From: Streptomyces capitiformicae
GTDB taxonomy: Bacteria > Actinomycetota > Actinomycetes > Streptomycetales > Streptomycetaceae
DNA length: 64,000 nucleotides
Reading direction: 5' to 3'
Assembly (NCBI RefSeq): GCF_002214185.1
Contig: NZ_CP022161.1
Coordinates: 8,749,486 to 8,813,485 of the forward strand
Shown here: positions 18,035-26,472 of the stretch, piece by piece
Layout: each line of letters starts with the position of its first letter
Position numbering within the stretch: position 1 is the first letter of the stretch
Made by a program: the position numbers and the translations under genes
Notes under the pieces: generated by a model
The model's input: the letters and a program-made list of their open reading frames with translations, nothing else
The model's database searches: none
Told to the model about the DNA's origin: nothing

Positions 18035-19618
18035 GTGCGCAAAGCCGCGCTCTCCCTCGTGACCGTCGCCTCGATCGCGCTGCTGCTCCCGCAGCAGTTC
18101 GCATCGGCATCGACGACGTCCGAGGTCCCCGACGCGCCCCTCGCTGCAGGCGAGGTACAGGAGATAGGCCCCGGCCTGTACCTCTCCGCGAGCGACACCT
18201 ACCAGGTCTACGAGAACGACGTGGACGGCGGACTCATGGCCCGTTCCCACACGGTCGCCGGGCAGCCCCAGGGGCTGGCCCTGGCCCAGGACGCCCCCAC
18301 CGGGCGTTCCGACCTCGGCGTGTTCGGCCCCGGCTGGGAAGCCGAGTTCGTGGGCGGTCAGCTGAACCGTTCCCTCACCCAGGACGCCGGGAGCATCACC
18401 ACCAAGGACCTGGACACCGGTGAGGCCACCCGGTACGAGCTCACCAACTCGTTCGACCGCCCCGATGGCGGCACCGTCAACGACTACGCCGCCGCCGACG
18501 GCTCCACGCTCGTCGAAACCGTCGTGTGGGACGACCTGGCCGGTGAGATGAAGGCCACGGTCGTGGAGACCCCGAACCTCGATCTGACCACCACCGCCAC
18601 CGATGACGACACGTTCACCGACGAGCAGGGCAACGCCGTTCCGGCGTCCGACCTGAAGCCGTCCTACACGTGGACCCGGCTCCCCGTCAGCGGCGACGCC
18701 TGGCGCGTGACGTCCCTGGGCAGCAAGGCGTTCGGCGACACCACCGTCTCCTACGACGGCGTCGGCCGCGTCTCCACCGTGTCGGAGACCGCGACCGCCA
18801 CGGACCCGGCCAAGACAGTCCGTGTCACGTACGCGGGCATCAGCACCGCCGTCGGCGACACCCTCGGCGATGTCGCCGGGCAGGTCAAGGACATCACCGT
18901 GACCACCGGCGCCACCGTGCAGACCCTGGCCCGCTACCACTACGACGCCTCGGGCCTGCTGAAGCAGGTCACCAATCCCGCCGAAGGAATCGACCTCGCC
19001 GGCTACACCTACGACGGCGGCGACCGCCTGGCCTCGATGACCAGCGACGACGGAACACGGTGGGAGCTGTCCTTCACCGGGGACGCGGCCGCCCCCCAGG
19101 CTCTGGAGACCACCGGCAGTCCCGAGCCCGGCGCCGAGGTCGACGGCGAGGACGTCATCCCGCCCGCGGAGGAGCCCGTCGGTGCGTCCGCTTATCCGGC
19201 GAAGTGCTCGGCCGCCAACCACTGGATGCGCTACACGAAGAGCGGCTGCACAACGAAGGTCGCCCACTACGGCTGGCGTTGGCCCGAGTGGAAGACGACT
19301 CCCAGCGGCCGGAAGGTCCGGGGCATCTACAAGGACCACTGCACCAAGAGCTCGGACAAGCCCGATGGCTTTGACTTCCGTGCCGCGTGCGACATGCACG
19401 ACTACGGCTACGGCGTGATCGGCAATTCGTACACGAGCCACAGCCACTACCTCGACACGTCGAAGAAGAGCGCCGTGGACACGGTCTTCTACAACACCCT
19501 CAAGGACGACGTGTGCAGCGACTACCGGCACAAGTCGATCTGCCGCGGCTACGCCTGGACCTACTACCAGGCAGTCAAGTCGCAGGGCGACCCCAAGAAC
19601 GGTGCAGACGCAACGTAG
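18035..19618 (+). CDS. Secreted YD-repeat protein with C-terminal phospholipase A2 domain
   Basis: A 527-residue protein. GTG 18035 follows GGGAGG and begins a Sec signal peptide (RKAALSLVTVASIALLLPQ, cleavage near ASA). The middle resembles RHS/YD-repeat proteins: DGVGRVSTVSE, RYHYDASGLLKQVTNPAEG and YTYDGGDRLASMTSDDG. From about residue 395 the C-terminal domain matches the prokaryotic secreted phospholipase A2 family, with the catalytic His-Asp pair H455-D456 in ACDMHDYGYG and several cysteines for disulfides. The predicted reaction is hydrolysis of the sn-2 ester of phospholipids outside the cell. The YD-repeat shell fused to an enzymatic tip is the layout of polymorphic toxins, but there is no immunity gene beside it. 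Streptomyces PLA2 is usually short and lacks this N-terminal part. Confidence 0.85.
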   Translation: MRKAALSLVTVASIALLLPQQFASASTTSEVPDAPLAAGEVQEIGPGLYLSASDTYQVYENDVDGGLMARSHTVAGQPQGLALAQDAPTGRSDLGVFGPGWEAEFVGGQLNRSLTQDAGSITTKDLDTGEATRYELTNSFDRPDGGTVNDYAAADGSTLVETVVWDDLAGEMKATVVETPNLDLTTTATDDDTFTDEQGNAVPASDLKPSYTWTRLPVSGDAWRVTSLGSKAFGDTTVSYDGVGRVSTVSETATATDPAKTVRVTYAGISTAVGDTLGDVAGQVKDITVTTGATVQTLARYHYDASGLLKQVTNPAEGIDLAGYTYDGGDRLASMTSDDGTRWELSFTGDAAAPQALETTGSPEPGAEVDGEDVIPPAEEPVGASAYPAKCSAANHWMRYTKSGCTTKVAHYGWRWPEWKTTPSGRKVRGIYKDHCTKSSDKPDGFDFRAACDMHDYGYGVIGNSYTSHSHYLDTSKKSAVDTVFYNTLKDDVCSDYRHKSICRGYAWTYYQAVKSQGDPKNGADAT

Positions 19619-19650
19619 TGACGTGACGTCAGATCCTTCTTGACTGACGA

Positions 19651-19679
19651 GGGCCGGGCAGCGCCCTGCTGCCCGGCCC
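19651..19679 (+). terminator. Strong hairpin terminator after the PLA2 gene
   Basis: A perfect 12-bp stem (GGGCCGGGCAGC with GCTGCCCGGCCC) and a 5-base loop, 32 bases after the stop codon. There is no T tract, as is common for Streptomyces terminators. Confidence 0.75.
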
Positions 19680-19764
19680 CTCCGCGTCCCGGCCCGACCC
19701 CTCCGCGTCCCGGCCCGACCCCTCCGCGTCCCGGCCCGGCCCCTCCGCGTCCCGGCCCGGACTT
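19678..19764. repeat. 21-bp tandem repeat, four copies
   Basis: The motif TCCGCGTCCCGGCCCG recurs at 19681, 19702, 19723 and 19744 with exact 21-bp spacing, directly after the terminator hairpin and before the protease gene. It does not lie in a recognisable gene. It may be slippage from the hairpin flank or a binding array. Confidence 0.85.
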
Positions 19765-19818
19765 CCATACGTACCCCGATGACCTGATCCCCCGATCCTC
19801 CGATCCGATGGAGCACCA

Positions 19819-22230
19819 GTGAAGAGACCCGCATGGGCTCTGGTGACGGCCGTGTCAGCGGCCCTGCTGTTCACCGCGATACCCGCACACAGCGCCACCC
19901 TCACCGACGACCTCACCCCCACCGCCGACGGCCAGGGTCCGGTCGACCCGCCGCTCTTCGACGCCACGCAGGACGGCTCCACCGTCCGCGTCAACGTCGT
20001 CACCGACCAGCGCGCGGACCTCTCCTCCGCCTCCCAGGCCGGCGAGACCCTCGTCTCCTACGACACCCTCCCCCTGGTCACGCTCCGCGTCGACGGCGCG
20101 GGCCTGACGGAGCTGTCCACCACGCCGGGCGTCGTCAGCGTGACCGAGGACATCCCCGTTGCCCCCACGCTCGACGAATCCACCGCCGTCATCGGCAGCG
20201 ACACGACCACCGCCGCCGGTATGACCGGAGTCGGCTCCACCGTCGCCGTCCTCGACACCGGCGTGTCCGCCCGCCATCCCTTCCTCTCCGGGCGGGTCAC
20301 GTCCGAGGCCTGCTTCTCCGTCAACGATCCCGCCATCAAGGCCACCAGCCTCTGCCCCGGCGGAGGCATCGCGGAGGAAGGCCCCGGCGCCGCGGACACC
20401 GGCACCGGTCCCTGCGCCGCCATGGCGGCCGCCGTCTGCGCCCACGGCACACACGTGGCCGGGATCGTCGCCGGTGACGGCACCGGCGCCAGCGGCGCAC
20501 CCGCGCACGGCGTCGCCCCGGGAGCGGACATCGCCGCCATCCAGGTGTTCACCAGGTTCGACAACGACAAGTACTGCGGCCCCGGCGCGAGCCCCTGCAT
20601 CCTGAGCTTCGCCAGCTCCCAGGCCAAGGGACTGGAGAAGGTCCTCGCGCTGAAGCGGGCCGGAACGCCCATCGTCGCCGCGAACATGAGCCTGGGCGGG
20701 AACCGTCACACCAGCGCCTGCGACACGGACCCCCGCAAGGCGGTCATCGACGACCTGCTCGCCGAAGGCGTGGCCACCGTCATCGCCGCCGGCAACAACG
20801 GCTTCGCCGACGCCGTCAGCAACCCGGGCTGCGTGTCCACGGCCGTGACCGTCGGCTCCACCACGGACGACGACCAGCTCTCCACCTTCTCCAACCGTGG
20901 CCCGCTGCTCGACCTGCTCGCTCCCGGCACCAGCATCGTCTCCTCGCTGCCCGGAGGCACGTACGGCAGCAGGAACGGTACCTCGATGGCCGCTCCGCAC
21001 GTCGCCGGAGCCCTCGCGGTCCTCCGGCAGGCCTACCCCGCCGAGGCGATCGCCGGCCTCGTCTCGCGCCTGGCGAGCAACGGCACCCCCCTCACCTACA
21101 CCGGCGCCACCACACCCCGTATCGACGTCCGGGCCGCCGTCGGCACCGTCACGCCCGAGCCGGGCGACGGCACCGGCAAGCCGCTGGCTTTCCGCTTCTC
21201 CAACGACGTGCCAGTGGCCATCCCCGACGGCGCCGGCGCGAACGTCGCCGGCGCGCCCGCAGACTCCCCGATCACAGTCACCGGACACCCGGAGGGCGCA
21301 CCGAACGACCTCGCGGTCAAGGTGAGCTACAGCCACGCCTGGATCGGCGATGTCCGTCTCGAACTCATCTCACCCACAGGCAAGACGTACCTGCTCAAGA
21401 GCGCGAACCTGAGCACCGGCGGCACCACCTACACGAACAACTTCACCGTCGACGCCACCGGACAGCCCTCCGACGGGAAGTGGCGCGTGCGCGCCGTCGA
21501 CATCGACGACGGCTCCACCGGAAGCCTCAACACCTGGTCGCTGCTCTTCCCGACCCCGTTCGAGAACACCACGGCCACGACGATTCCCGACACGGGCACG
21601 GCCACCTCCGCCATCGCCGTCTCGCGCGTCACCGGCAAGGCCTCCGGCCCCCTTCAGGTGTACGCCGACCTCACCCACACCAAGATCGGCGACCTGGCGC
21701 TGACTCTGACCAGCCCCGACAACAAGACCTTCACGCTCAAGTCGTACGGCTCCGAGGCCGGCGGCACCCTGAAGACCACGTACGGCATCGACGCCACCGC
21801 CGCGACGGCCGCCGGCACCTGGACCCTGAAGGTCACCGACTCCACGGGCGACTCGACCGGGAAGCTCAACGCCTGGTCGCTCGGCTTCCTCTCGTACGAG
21901 AACCAGACCGTCAAGCAGATCCCCGACGACAACTACGAGCAGATCTGGACCACGGTCACCGGCCTGACCGGCACCGGCTCGGCCCGCACACAGGTCTACG
22001 TCCACGTCGAACACGCCAACCTCGCCAACCTCAAGATCGACCTCGTCGCCCCGGACGGCTCACTACACCTCCTCAAGGGCTCCGGATCGCCCGAGGGGCC
22101 AGGCGTGATCAAGAAGACGTATACCGTCGACACCAGCGGCCAGCCCGCCAACGGCGTGTGGAAACTCCGCGTCGACGACGTCCTGCCCGGCAACACCGGC
22201 ACCATCCACAACTTCGTCCTCAGGTTCTGA
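19819..22230 (+). CDS. Secreted subtilisin-family (S8) serine protease with three P domains
   Basis: An 803-residue protein with a Sec signal peptide (KRPAWALVTAVSAALLFTAIPAHSA), a propeptide, and an S8 catalytic domain. The triad is Asp near 146 (VAVLDTGVS), His near 208 (HGTHVAG) and Ser near 389 (GTSMAAPHVAG), with the oxyanion asparagine region in AAGNNG. Three beta-sandwich P/homB domains follow at about 454-577, 580-690 and 692-803, each with the IGDVRLELISPTG-type core and a WSL or FVL end. P domains are known from proprotein convertases and bacterial kexin-like proteases, usually in one or two copies; three is unusual. GTG 19819 has GGAG six bases upstream. It probably degrades or processes extracellular protein. 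Confidence 0.93.
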   Translation: MKRPAWALVTAVSAALLFTAIPAHSATLTDDLTPTADGQGPVDPPLFDATQDGSTVRVNVVTDQRADLSSASQAGETLVSYDTLPLVTLRVDGAGLTELSTTPGVVSVTEDIPVAPTLDESTAVIGSDTTTAAGMTGVGSTVAVLDTGVSARHPFLSGRVTSEACFSVNDPAIKATSLCPGGGIAEEGPGAADTGTGPCAAMAAAVCAHGTHVAGIVAGDGTGASGAPAHGVAPGADIAAIQVFTRFDNDKYCGPGASPCILSFASSQAKGLEKVLALKRAGTPIVAANMSLGGNRHTSACDTDPRKAVIDDLLAEGVATVIAAGNNGFADAVSNPGCVSTAVTVGSTTDDDQLSTFSNRGPLLDLLAPGTSIVSSLPGGTYGSRNGTSMAAPHVAGALAVLRQAYPAEAIAGLVSRLASNGTPLTYTGATTPRIDVRAAVGTVTPEPGDGTGKPLAFRFSNDVPVAIPDGAGANVAGAPADSPITVTGHPEGAPNDLAVKVSYSHAWIGDVRLELISPTGKTYLLKSANLSTGGTTYTNNFTVDATGQPSDGKWRVRAVDIDDGSTGSLNTWSLLFPTPFENTTATTIPDTGTATSAIAVSRVTGKASGPLQVYADLTHTKIGDLALTLTSPDNKTFTLKSYGSEAGGTLKTTYGIDATAATAAGTWTLKVTDSTGDSTGKLNAWSLGFLSYENQTVKQIPDDNYEQIWTTVTGLTGTGSARTQVYVHVEHANLANLKIDLVAPDGSLHLLKGSGSPEGPGVIKKTYTVDTSGQPANGVWKLRVDDVLPGNTGTIHNFVLRF

Positions 22231-22247
22231 CCCTTCCCGGTACGTCC

Positions 22248-22276
22248 CCGGGGGTGTGCCCCAGGTGCACCCCCGG
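22248..22276 (+). terminator. Hairpin terminator after the S8 protease
   Basis: CCGGGGGTG pairs with CACCCCCGG across an 11-base loop, 17 bases after the protease stop. The stem has 9 perfect pairs, without a T tract. Confidence 0.6.
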
Positions 22277-22426
22277 TCGGGCAGCTGGACTCCCGGCCCG
22301 CACCGGGCAGGACATCCGGGCAGAAGTGGTACCAGCGCAAGCGCGTGATGCCGCCGCGGATGGTCTCCGCTCGGAGGACCTCCTCGACCGTCTCGGGGGC
22401 ACTGCCGTCGGCCCGGGGTGGCCCAC

Positions 22427-22640
22427 ATGAGGATCAGCGGGCCGCTGGGCATCGGCCTCATGCTGCTGGCCGCAGCGTGCTGGGGCTGCTACATCCTGCT
22501 CAACCGCACCGTCGGCGCCCTCGCGCTCTGGCAGCAGCCCCCTGCCGCCCTCGCCTGCGCGCCGGCCTCCGGAATGCTGTCCTCGGCGGTACCGTTCCTC
22601 GCCGACCTGCTCCGCCATCTGGGCGATCGTCGGCGCCAAC
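22427..22640 (+). pseudogene. EamA/DMT-type permease remnant, internally deleted
   Basis: The frame opens with MRISGPLGIGLMLLAAACWG and CYILLNRTVG, a typical membrane helix of EamA/RhaT-type drug and metabolite transporters. It then jumps to ACAPASGMLSSAVPFLADLL, which resembles a helix far downstream in the same family. About 150-200 residues between the two are missing, and the tail loses similarity. It is not functional as a transporter. Identification is by pattern only. Confidence 0.5.
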
Positions 22641-22812
22641 GCCTCGCCGTCACGGCAGCCTCCCCCAGGGCCCCGGCTGCTCCCATTCCACCGGCACGCA
22701 GCGGAAACGGTAGTCCCGACGGAGGTACTCACGACTGACTTCGTTCACTTCCAGCAGCAGCGTCTGTCCGGCACTTTGGGCGGCAGCTGGAGGTCGACGA
22801 GCCGGGAAATGT

Positions 22813-23000
22813 TCACGAGAAATGGGCTCTGGCAAAAGTCACCCGGGAGAGGAACACATAGGCCAGGCGCGGCGGCTCACCCGCCCCTTCCCCTGAAGCC
22901 CGAGGAAAATCCATCGGGGTGGCCTCCGAGTACGGCCGCTGCGGCTCCTCCAGCCAGTGCGGCTGCCACCCAGCCAGTGCGGCTGCCACCCAGCCGGGTG
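22813..23000 (-). pseudogene. Fragment of a second DUF1963 (YwqG-like) gene
   Basis: On the - strand the frame contains PHWLEEPQRPYSEATPMDFPR and LAYVFLSRV, matching HWLEEPQWPVDPYENE and MVYLFAIGF of the intact DUF1963 gene just upstream. Only the N-terminal third is present and it begins in low-complexity sequence. It looks like a decayed tandem duplicate. Confidence 0.45.
22951..22990. repeat. Perfect 20-bp tandem duplication
   Basis: The 20-mer starting CAGCCAGTGCGG occurs at 22951-22970 and again at 22971-22990 inside the DUF1963 remnant. It is consistent with slippage in unselected DNA. Confidence 0.9.
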
Positions 23001-23083
23001 GCGGCCGGGTCGGGGACGGGACCGTCGGCGGGGCGGGCTCGAAGACCGCGGGGCGGAACCGGGAATGCTCCGTGCCCGACCCC

Positions 23084-23749
23084 TCAGCAGCTCTGGAAGA
23101 AGAACTCGGCGTTCTTGCCGTCCGGCGAAAGGAACAGGTAACCGACCCCGGTGTCACCGAAGTTGACGTCGAAGGGCAGTTGGCAGGAGTCGAGCTGGGC
23201 GACCAGCTGCCAGCCCTCGCCCGGCAGGTCGTCGTTCTGTAGCCAGACCGGTACCACGTCGGGGCCGCCGAGCTGGTTCATCCGGATGCTGCCCGCGGCG
23301 TCCTTCTGGCGCTCTTCGAGCAGTTCCTCCAGCCGCTCCTCCCGGTCGTCCTCGTCCTCGTCCTCGACCGGCTCCATTTCCCGCTCGACGTGGGAGAAGT
23401 CGACCTCCTCGTCCACCCGGAGCAGGTGGACCCGGTCCAGGTCGGTCGGCCCGGTGGCCGCCGCCCGTGCCTCGAAGGACTCGGTGACCTGCCCGCCCGG
23501 CTGGACGACGGTGGCGTGTTCACCCGAGAACCCGATGGCGAACAGGTACACCATCCGGTCCCCGTTCCCACTACCGTCCGCCGCCGGCACCCGGAACTGC
23601 CCCATAAAGGGGGCGAGTTCGTTCTCATACGGGTCGACCGGCCACTGCGGCTCCTCCAGCCAGTGCGGCAGACCGCCCAGCCGGGTGCCGTCCGTGACGG
23701 CTGCCTCGGCGTCACTCGCCGGATGGTAGGACGTGAAGCGGTACCGCAT
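23084..23749 (-). CDS. DUF1963 (YwqG-like) protein
   Basis: A 221-residue cytoplasmic protein. Family hallmarks are LGGLPHWLEEPQWP near the N-terminus, the aromatic LFAIGF strand, WQLVAQLDSCQLPFDVNFGDTG, and GYLFLSPDGKNAEFFFQSC at the end. A strongly acidic linker (EPVEDEDEDDREERLEELLEE) lies in the middle. The biochemical role of the family is unknown; members are common in Streptomyces and often occur singly. ATG 23749 has no good upstream Shine-Dalgarno that I can see. It is the only intact gene in its immediate surroundings, and a decayed duplicate lies just downstream. Confidence 0.82.
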   Translation of the reverse strand: MRYRFTSYHPASDAEAAVTDGTRLGGLPHWLEEPQWPVDPYENELAPFMGQFRVPAADGSGNGDRMVYLFAIGFSGEHATVVQPGGQVTESFEARAAATGPTDLDRVHLLRVDEEVDFSHVEREMEPVEDEDEDDREERLEELLEERQKDAAGSIRMNQLGGPDVVPVWLQNDDLPGEGWQLVAQLDSCQLPFDVNFGDTGVGYLFLSPDGKNAEFFFQSC

Positions 23750-24270
23750 ATGGATCCCCCGTTGTCGACCGACCTGCTGTACTGCCGCACAAGTTATCGC
23801 CCGTCACCGAATCGTCAGCGCCCACGTCCCCAGTGATAGCGGGAGATCGACTCCGCCACGCGCCCAGTTTGCGCAAATCTCCGGAGGCGCGTGACGTCCT
23901 CGCCGAGAACGGACAGCAAGCCTCAGCAGGAGTGGCCCCGCCCCCGGCACAGGCAGCCTGACGGGCCACAACTCCAGGCACTGGTGGACACCACGTCCGG
24001 CCCCCGGCGGTCAGACCCTTGCGTGTGGAAAATGACGGGGTTTCATGCGCCCTGGGTGCCGAAGAGGTACTCGTTGCCGATGTCGATCAGGAACGGGCCG
24101 CCGTAGGACGGGTAGCGCTCCAGGAAAACTGCCGCTGAACCGGCACGGTCAGCGCGAGCAGCATTTCCACGTTGGTGGCCTCCCTCCCGTTCGGAAAGCA
24201 CGACCGCACGCGTGTGACCGGCGTGGTCGATGGCGAACCGGATGATGCGGGAGCAAGGCCAGCTGCTGGC
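23750..24270. other. No gene recognised
   Basis: Between the DUF1963 start and the recombinase remnant I see no frame with Streptomyces-like codon bias, no convincing domain and no clear repeat. The base composition is lower in GC than the flanks, which fits decayed or acquired DNA. Confidence 0.5.
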
Positions 24271-24780
24271 CTACGTCGCGGCGTTGTCGAGCAGCCACAA
24301 GGTGGCCTCGTCGAGCTGACGCAGCCAGCGGTTCCGCTCGCCCGTCAGCTGTTCGCGCATGATGGGCGTCCAGTCGGGATCGTCGATCGGCGGTAGCTCG
24401 AACCTCTGCAGCAGTCAGCAGGCGGAGATGAGGCGCAGCATGTTCGCGCCGAAGGTGTTGCGGGCGATGTGGACCTCGCCCAACCGTTTCTTGCGAGCCT
24501 CCATGCGCGGGGCTCCACGAACAAGCGGGAACGGCGCTGGTCGATCCGATGGCGATGCAAGTCGGCGAGCTCGCCTCAGCGCAGGCCCGTGTAGAAGCCG
24601 AGCAGGCACATGGTGCGCCACCCGGGCCGGGAGTTCACCGAAGGTGCTCTGCGTCTGGTTGAGGTACACCACTGGTGCTTGACCGCGATCTGCGGCAGGT
24701 CGATGCCCCAGGTTGTCCAGGTTGCTAACCCTCGACTCCGCCAACCTCCGTTAGGACAACCCCACCTTAACTGGATTGCG
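24271..24780 (-). pseudogene. Tyrosine recombinase/integrase-like remnant
   Basis: Several - strand frames join into one recognisable trace. LLGFYTGLR is followed by a stop in place of the expected Trp, then GELADLHRHRIDQRR, the box I surroundings of tyrosine recombinases (TGLRxGEL). Further downstream come MEARKKRLGEVHIARNTFGANMLRLISAC, another stop, and LQRFELPPIDDPDWTPIMRE to a final TAG at 24271. At least two stops and one frame change break it. The catalytic C-terminal HxxR...Y part is not visible. It could mark the edge of a lost integrated element, but the family assignment depends mostly on box I. Confidence 0.4.
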
Positions 24781-24814
24781 AACGCGGGCCAGCACCGGTG
24801 CCGCGGCGCTCCCC

Positions 24815-25608
24815 TCATGGGCTGGCCGCGGCGGCGGGAGCTGCAGTGAGGTGCACAGCAGTCAGGCCGCGTCTGTCCGTAGCAACGGTTTGCCTGGGAT
24901 GGTCGAATTCCCAGTGACGTGCGTTCTCCGTCTCAGGCCCCGAAGAAGTGCCCGAGAAATCGTCGAGTGCCGCACACAACTCGGCTTCTTCTAGCTCCAG
25001 TTCGGAACGGATCGCCCGGCTGACCGTATCGGGCACACTCACCAAGGCATTCTCCAGAATCGGCCAGCGCCTGATGAAGCCGCAGACAGACGTACTCGTA
25101 CCACAGGCTGTGGGCGCCACGGAGAAGATCGGCACTGGCAGCAACGTCTGTCAGTGCCACAAGGTGCATACGCGGGTAGTAGTCCGCACGCTGTTCCCGG
25201 CAGTCGTGGACACTGACAGGGACGGTGGCGAGGCCAGAGATCCGACTGAGAGCGTCGACGATCGGGACCGCAGGGCGCGAGTCGCCAAGACTCGTCACAG
25301 TCTTGGATACGACGCCGTCTGGGCCCTGGTAGGTCGCCAGGATCTGAGTCTTCCCACAGTTGGCGTGCTGAGACCTCCCAGTCATCGGGCCAGCCGATGA
25401 TGTGGCCGCCGACGGCGCCAGCCGCAGTGAGGATGTCCTCACGCCGGCGCTCCGGGGACGACGTCGCAAGCTTCATCCGCGACAGCCGCCGCACGCCGAG
25501 CAGGCACTTGCCGCATCCGTCGTAGGGGCGTTCGATCATGTTCAGGTCCGTACCGCGCAAGACTTCTCCGTTTCGAACACGCAAGGTACGGAGATTTGGC
25601 GGCCACAC
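24815..25608 (-). pseudogene. Hypothetical protein, apparently split by two frame changes
   Basis: Three overlapping - strand frames each have coding character in succession: MKLATSSPERRREDILTAAG and HIIGWPDDWEVSA, then ILATYQGPDGVVSK with RADYYPRMHLVALTDVAA and LLRGAHSLWYEYVCLRLHQA, then VPDTVSRAIRSELELEEAEL. Reading through would give a protein of about 250 residues. I do not recognise the family. The frame changes may be real decay, as in the neighbouring remnants, or sequencing errors. Confidence 0.3.
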
Positions 25609-25623
25609 CCAGGACGATCTTGC

Positions 25624-26046
25624 TCAACCCAGGAAGCTCAGTCGAACCTGACGGTTGACATTGTCTTTATTGGTGTCCACGAGGCACACCGACTGCCAAG
25701 TCCCCAATTGCAGCTGCCCGTTGATGACCGGAAGGGTGGCGTGAGGCGGGACGATGGCGGGGAGGACGTGGTCGCGGCCGTGGCCGGGGGTGCCGTGGCG
25801 GTGCTGCCAGCGGTCGTCGGCGGGTAGCAGGGTGCGCAGGGCGGCGAGGAGGTCGTCGTCGCTGCCGGCGCCCGTCTCGATGATCGCGACGCCGGCGGTG
25901 GCGTGCGGGACGAAGACGTTGAGGAGACCGTCCCGGCCGGCGGCCGCCTCGCGGAGGAACGCCTCGCAGTCGGGGGTGAGGTCGACAACCCTCTCGCGGG
26001 AGCCGGAGGTGATGTTCAGGACTCGGGTGGTGAACGCATCGGACAT
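25624..26046 (-). CDS. YjbQ/UPF0047 family protein (secondary thiamine-phosphate synthase-like)
   Basis: A 140-residue protein of the usual length for the YjbQ family. Conserved elements are VNVFVPHATAGVAIIETG-like FVPHATAGVAIIETGAGSD, the HRHG...GHGRDHVLPAIV segment with metal-binding histidines, and LGTWQSVCLVDTNKDNVNRQ near the end. Escherichia coli YjbQ has weak thiamine phosphate synthase activity; the physiological role is unsettled. ATG 26046 was chosen because it begins the conserved first strand (FTTRVLNITSGSRE). It is intact although surrounded by remnants. Confidence 0.88.
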   Translation of the reverse strand: MSDAFTTRVLNITSGSRERVVDLTPDCEAFLREAAAGRDGLLNVFVPHATAGVAIIETGAGSDDDLLAALRTLLPADDRWQHRHGTPGHGRDHVLPAIVPPHATLPVINGQLQLGTWQSVCLVDTNKDNVNRQVRLSFLG

Positions 26047-26227
26047 GCCCCCATCCTCGCGCACCCCCGTCCCCACGCAGCGGAAGGCCCGACGCAAGCA
26101 CCATCGACCGGAGAACCGACGACCAGCAAGCGGCGAGCCGGCGGCCGGCAACCGCCTCGTGATACGTGACGTCCAGTGCGCGAGGCGCCATTGACCATGT
26201 GCGGGCCATCTGGCTACGTTCTGCGGC

Positions 26228-26311
26228 ATGTTGCGTTCAGCCGTGCTCACTTCGCGCGGTCACATCGACCTGCTGCGGGTGGCCTCCGCCGTGTGTCGCC
26301 ACGACTGCTGA
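26228..26311 (+). CDS. Putative leader peptide of a sulfur-type operon
   Basis: A 27-residue ORF whose core, TSRGHIDLLRVASAVC, matches the short actinobacterial leader peptides of the form RxHxDLxRxxSxxC that precede cysteine, sulfate and sulfonate uptake genes. Such peptides are thought to act in cis through translation, probably sensing cysteine supply at the Cys codons near the end (Cys 23 and Cys 27 here). It lies about 160 bases before the remains of ssuC/ssuA, so it has outlived its operon. Too short for routine gene calling. Confidence 0.65.
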   Translation: MLRSAVLTSRGHIDLLRVASAVCRHDC

Positions 26312-26472
26312 CGCCTCCGCTTTCCTTTCCTTTCTTCTCCTCGCGGCTCACCCGCGCCCCTGAGCCACGCCTGCCCGCACACGTACACCCGCTTGCGGCG
26401 TGGCGGCGCTGAGGCATTCCCTCCTCCCCTCGGCCACCTCGCCACCGGCCGCCCTCCTCCCATGGAGCTCCC

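Noticed and set aside
19678..19764. Possible CRISPR array at the 21-bp repeats
   Set aside because: Repeats are contiguous with no unique spacers.
22340..22426. Coding-like stretch DGLRSEDLLDRLGGTAVGPGW before the EamA remnant
   Set aside because: It continues a frame out of the protease region without its own start and matches no family I know.
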